From assembly GCA_002189035.1 (NCBI GenBank), contig NEEC01000490.1:1-29396 (forward strand): a stretch of 29,396 bases of DNA. The letters run 5' to 3'. Every line of letters begins with the position of its first letter. Positions within the stretch are counted from its first letter, which is position 1. A model generated the notes under the pieces. The model did no database searches. It was given only the letters and a program-made list of their open reading frames with translations, and was not told the origin of the DNA. This stretch comes from Utricularia gibba. Lineage: Eukaryota > Streptophyta > Magnoliopsida > Lamiales > Lentibulariaceae. Below, piece after piece: positions 25,147-29,396 of this stretch. A program made the translations under genes and the position numbers.

Positions 25147-27800
25147 GACATTGATGCAAATGGATACACGGCAAAAGAATCAAATAGCCACTAGAGACAT
25201 GTGTGGGAATGGTGCATCAAGAATCAGAAGTATCATAGCAACTAATTGAATCAATCAACAGCCAAAACATATGGTGTCAAACTTCATCGGATATGCGATC
25301 AAGATGGAAAAAAGTCACATGTTACATCATGAATTTCGTGCATCACTTATCCCAACACTGTTGTATACTCAGGATATGCGTAAATATTTATTTTTAACAA
25401 ATCCGGTGCACGTGTGATTTTTCGGCTGCATCCCGAATGTGATGCGCAATGAAATGACTATGTCGCACATCCTGGTCCACGAAGCACCTCTTCGAAAATA
25501 TGTAGAGCCTTACTCTTCATAGCACACCATTGGGAAGCTTTATTCGTGCTCCAAGTAATATCATATGGAGTTACGTTTTTCCGATAACTGTGGACATATT
25601 AAAAACAACCTCAACGAAAAGTGTCTTCCGTGTCCTTCCTTGGTGGCTGCGTCTAAGAATGTGCTTCTCGTTCTCGACATTGATGCAAATGGATACACGG
25701 CAAAAGAATCAAATAGCCACTAGAGACATGGTGTATGGAATGGTGCATCAAGAATCAGAAGTATCATAGCAACTAATTGAATCAATCAACAGCCAAAACA
25801 TATGGTGTCAAACTTCATCGGATATGCGATCAAGATGGAAAAAAGTCACATGTTACATCATGAATTTCGTGGCATCACTTATCCCAACACTGTTGTATAC
25901 TCAGGATATGCGTAAATATTTATTTTTAACAAATCCGGTGCACGTGTGATTTTTCGGCTGCATCCCGAATGGTGATGCGCAATGAAATGACTATGTCGCA
26001 CATCCTGGTCCACGAAGCACCTCTTCGAAAACATGTAGAGCCTTACTCTTCATAGCACACCATTGGGAAGCTTTATTCGTGCTCCAAGTAATATCATATG
26101 GAGTTACGTTTTTCCGATAACTGTGGACATATTAAAAACAACCTCAACGAAAAGTGTCTTCCGTGTCCTTCCTTGGTGGCTGCGTCTAAGAATGTGCTTC
26201 TCGTTCTCGACATTGATGCAAATGGATACACGGCAAAAGAATCAAATAGCCACTAGAGACATGTGTAAGGAATGGTGCATCAAGAATCAGAAGTATCATA
26301 GCAACTAATTGAATCAATCAACAGCCAAAACATATGGTGTCAAACTTCATCGGATATGCGATCAAGATGGAAAAAAGTCACATGTTACATCATGAATTTC
26401 GTGGCATCACTTATCCCAACACTGTTGTATACTCAGGATATGCGTAAATATTTATTTTTAACAAATCCGGTGCACGTGTGATTTTTCGGCTGCATCCCGA
26501 ATGGTGATGCGCAATGAAATGACTATGTCGCACATCCTGGTCCACGAAGCACCTCTTCGAAAACATGTAGAGCCTTACTCTTCATAGCACACCATTGGAA
26601 GCTTTATTCGTGCTCCAAGTAATATCATATGGAGTTACGTTTTTCCGATAACTGTGACATATTAAAAACAACCTCAACGAAAAGTGTCTTCCGTGTCCTT
26701 CCTTGGTGGCTGCGTCTAAAAATGTGCTTCTCGTTCTCGACATTGATGCAAATGGATACACGGCAAAAGAATCAAATAGCCACTAGAGACATGGTGTATG
26801 GAATGTGCATCAAGAATCAGAAGTATCATAGCAACTAATTGAATCAATCAACAGCCAAAACATATGGTGTCAAACTTCATCGGATATGCGATCAAGATGG
26901 AAAAAAGTCACATGTTACATCATGAATTTCGGCATCACTTATCCCAACACTGTTGTATACTCAGGATATGCGTAAATATTTATTTTTAACAAATCCGTGC
27001 ACGTGTGATTTTTCGGCTGCATCCCGAATGGTGATGCGCAATGAAATGACTATGTCGCACATCCTGGTCCACGAAGCACCTCTTCGAAAACATGTAGAGC
27101 CTTACTCTTCATAGCACACCATTGGAAGCTTTATTCGTGCTCCAAGTAATATCATATGGAGTTACGTTTTTCCGATAACTGTGACATATTAAAAAAACAA
27201 CCTCAACGAAAAGTGTCTTCCGTGTCCTTCCTTGGTGGCTGCGTCTAAGAATGTGCTTCTCGTTCTCGACATTGATGCAAATGGATACACGGCAAAAGAA
27301 TCAAATAGCCACTAGAGACATGGTGTATGGAATGGTGCATCAAGAATCAGAAGTATCATAGCAACTAATTGAATCAATCAACAGCCAAAACATATGGTGT
27401 CAAACTTCATCGGATATGCGATCAAGATGGAAAAAAGTCACATGTTACATCATGAATTTCGTGGCATCACTTATCCCAACACTGTTGTATACTCAGGATA
27501 TGCGTAAATATTTATTTTTAACAAATCCGGTGCACGTGTGATTTTTCGGCTGCATCCCGAATGGTGATGCGCAATGAAATGACTATGTCGCACATCCTGG
27601 TCCACGAAGCACCTCTTCGAAAATATGTAGAGCCTTACTCTTCATAGCACACCATTGGGAAGCTTTATTCGTGCTCCAAGTAATATCATATGGAGTTACG
27701 TTTTTCCGATAACTGTGGACATATTAAAAACAACCTCAACGAAAAGTGTCTTCCGTGTCCTTCCTTGGTGGCTGCGTCTAAGAATGTGCTTCTCGTTCTC

Positions 27801-29388
27801 GACATTGATGCAAATGGGATACACGGCAAAAGAATCAAATAGCCACTAGAGACATGGTGTATGGAATGGTGCATCAAGAATCAGAAGTATCATAGCAACT
27901 AATTGAATCAATCAACAGCCAAAACATATGGTGTCAAACTTCATCGGATATGCGATCAAGATGAAAAAAGTCACATGTTACATCATGAATTTCGTGGCAT
28001 CACTTATCCCAACACTGTTGTATACTCAGGATATGCGTAAATATTTATTTTTAACAAATCCGGTGCACGTGTGATTTTTCGGCTGCATCCCGAATGTGAT
28101 GCGCAATGAAATGACTATGTCGCACATCCTGGTCCACGAAGCACCTCTTCGAAAACATGTAGAGCCTTACTCTTCATAGCACACCATTGGGAAGCTTTAT
28201 TCGTGCTCCAAGTAATATCATATGGAGTTACGTTTTTCCGATAACTGTGGACATATTAAAAACAACCTCAACGAAAAGTGTCTTCCGTGTCCTTCCTTGG
28301 TGGCTGCGTCTAAGAATGTGCTTCTCGTTCTCGACATTGATGCAAATGGGATACACGGCAAAAGAATCAAATAGCCACTAGAGACATGGTGTATGGGAAT
28401 GGTGCATCAAGAATCAGAAGTATCATAGCAACTAATTGAATCAATCAACAGCCAAAACATATGGTGTCAAACTTCATCGGATATGCGATCAAGATGGAAA
28501 AAAGTCACATGTTACATCATGAATTTCGTGGCATCACTTATCCCAACACTGTTGTATACTCAGGATATGCGTAAATATTTATTTTTAACAAATCCGGTGC
28601 ACGTGTGATTTTTCGCTGCATCCCGAATGGTGATGCGCAATGAAATGACTATGTCGCACATCCTGGTCCACGAAGCACCTCTTCGAAAACATGTAGAGCC
28701 TTACTCTTCATAGCACACCATTGGAAGCTTTATTCGTGCTCCAAGTAATATCATATGGAGTTACGTTTTTCCGATAACTGTGGACATATTAAAAACAACC
28801 TCAACGAAAAGTGTCTTCCGTGTCCTTCTTGGTGCTGCGTCTAAGAATGTGCTTCTCGTTCTCGACATTGATGCAAATGGGATACACGGCAAAAGAATCA
28901 AATAGCCACTAGAGACATGGTGTAGGAATGGTGCATCAAGAATCAGAAGTATCATAGCAACTAATTGAATCAATCAACAGCCAAACATATGGTGTCAAAC
29001 TTCATCGATATGCGATCAAGATGAAAAAAGTCACATTACATCATGAATTTCGTGGCATCACTTATCCCAACACTGTTGTATACTCAGGATATGCGTAAAT
29101 ATTTATTTTTAACAAATCCGGTGCACGTTGATTTTTCGGCTGCATCCCGAATTGATGCGCAATGAAATGACTATGTCGCACATCCTGGTCCACGAAGCAC
29201 CTCTTCGAAAACATGTAGAGCCTTACTCTTCATAGCACACCATTGGGAAGCTTTATTCGTGCTTCAAGTAATATCATATGGAGTTACGTTTTTCCGATAA
29301 CTGTGGACATATTAAAAACAACCTCAACGAAAAGTGTCTTCCGTGTCCTTCCTTGGTGGCTGCGTCTAAGAATGTGCTTCTCGTTCTC
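27801..29388 (+). repeat. Array segment E: units 54-56
   Basis: Unit starts are 27801, 28333 and 28864; lengths are 532, 531 and 525 bp. All three have ATGGGATAC, the form typical of the left part of the window. Unit 56 carries several losses near the right edge: CATCGATATG, GATGAAAAAAG, GTCACATTAC, CACGTTGATT and CGAATTGATGCG. The rise in small deletions close to the edge resembles the fall in consensus quality often seen at contig ends. Confidence 0.93.
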
Positions 29389-29396
29389 GACATTGA
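29389..29396 (+). repeat. Partial 57th satellite unit at window edge
   Basis: The last eight bases, GACATTGA, are the first eight of a further unit, so the array continues past the right edge or the sequence closes on itself in phase. Confidence 0.8.

Larger units (their letters stand above)
12405..27800 (+). repeat. Array segment D: units 25-53, most homogeneous block
   Basis: Unit starts: 12405, 12937, 13464, 13995, 14526, 15049, 15578, 16109, 16642, 17170, 17701, 18234, 18767, 19296, 19830, 20364, 20897, 21430, 21956, 22488, 23020, 23553, 24081, 24615, 25147, 25676, 26209, 26739, 27268. Lengths are 523-534 bp. Twenty-six of 29 units read ATGGATAC; the exceptions are units 31, 36 and 40 with ATGGGATAC. 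The stretch at consensus 55-72 takes many forms here. Larger private losses are eight bases in unit 29 (TCCGGGACAT, near 14965), three in unit 33 (AGAATCATAG, near 16727) and six in unit 42 (GAGTTTTTTGATAAC, near 21855). No gene is present. Confidence 0.95.
1..29396 (+). repeat. Tandem satellite array, 535-bp consensus unit, 56 full copies
   Basis: The block beginning GACATTGATGCAAATGG recurs from base 1 to the right edge at intervals of about 530 bp, always on the same strand, and nothing else lies between copies. I placed every unit start. Full units total 29388 bp, a mean of 525 bp, which is 572 bases fewer than 56 perfect 535-bp units. The consensus is 40.9% G+C with 21 CpG. Substitutions are few, so copies are close to identical apart from small deletions. 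Such arrays are typical of eukaryotic constitutive heterochromatin; that placement is inference. The family is not one I recognise. The strand given is only the reading direction of the window; the array has no intrinsic orientation known to me. Confidence 0.98.

Noticed and set aside
1-29396. A CRISPR array
   Set aside because: The whole 535-bp unit repeats; there are no short repeats with unique spacers.

Overview
The whole window is one uninterrupted head-to-tail satellite DNA array. The unit appears 56 complete times, all in the same orientation, followed by an 8-base start of a 57th unit at the right edge. Aligning the units by eye gives a majority consensus of 535 bp. Observed units run from 426 to 534 bp, and 53 of the 56 are between 506 and 534 bp. 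I found no protein-coding gene, RNA gene, transposon, CRISPR array, telomeric repeat or non-satellite insertion. Short open frames recur only because the unit recurs.

This points to a eukaryotic heterochromatic array (centromeric, subtelomeric or interstitial) rather than a bacterial or viral region. I do not recognise the family and cannot name the organism. The consensus is 40.9% G+C (219 of 535). It holds 21 CpG against about 22 expected, so CpG is not depleted. That fits a genome with little CpG methylation, or a recently amplified array.

Layout, using the first base of the window as base 1 of the unit: units 1-14 (1-7311) carry many scattered small deletions. Units 15-17 (7312-8716) are the shortest and most damaged, at 490, 426 and 489 bp. 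Units 18-24 (8717-12404) are transitional. Units 25-53 (12405-27800) are the best preserved and mostly carry a one-base-shorter G run at consensus 16-18. Units 54-56 (27801-29388) return to the longer G run.

Differences between units are overwhelmingly small deletions, often of one base in a homopolymer, with few substitutions. That is what uncorrected long-read consensus error looks like, so much of the length variation may be technical. Regional patterns may be real, chiefly the change in variant spectrum near 11.9-12.4 kb. Nothing here suggests genes acting together. The notable content is the array itself, its high homogeneity and its regional structure.
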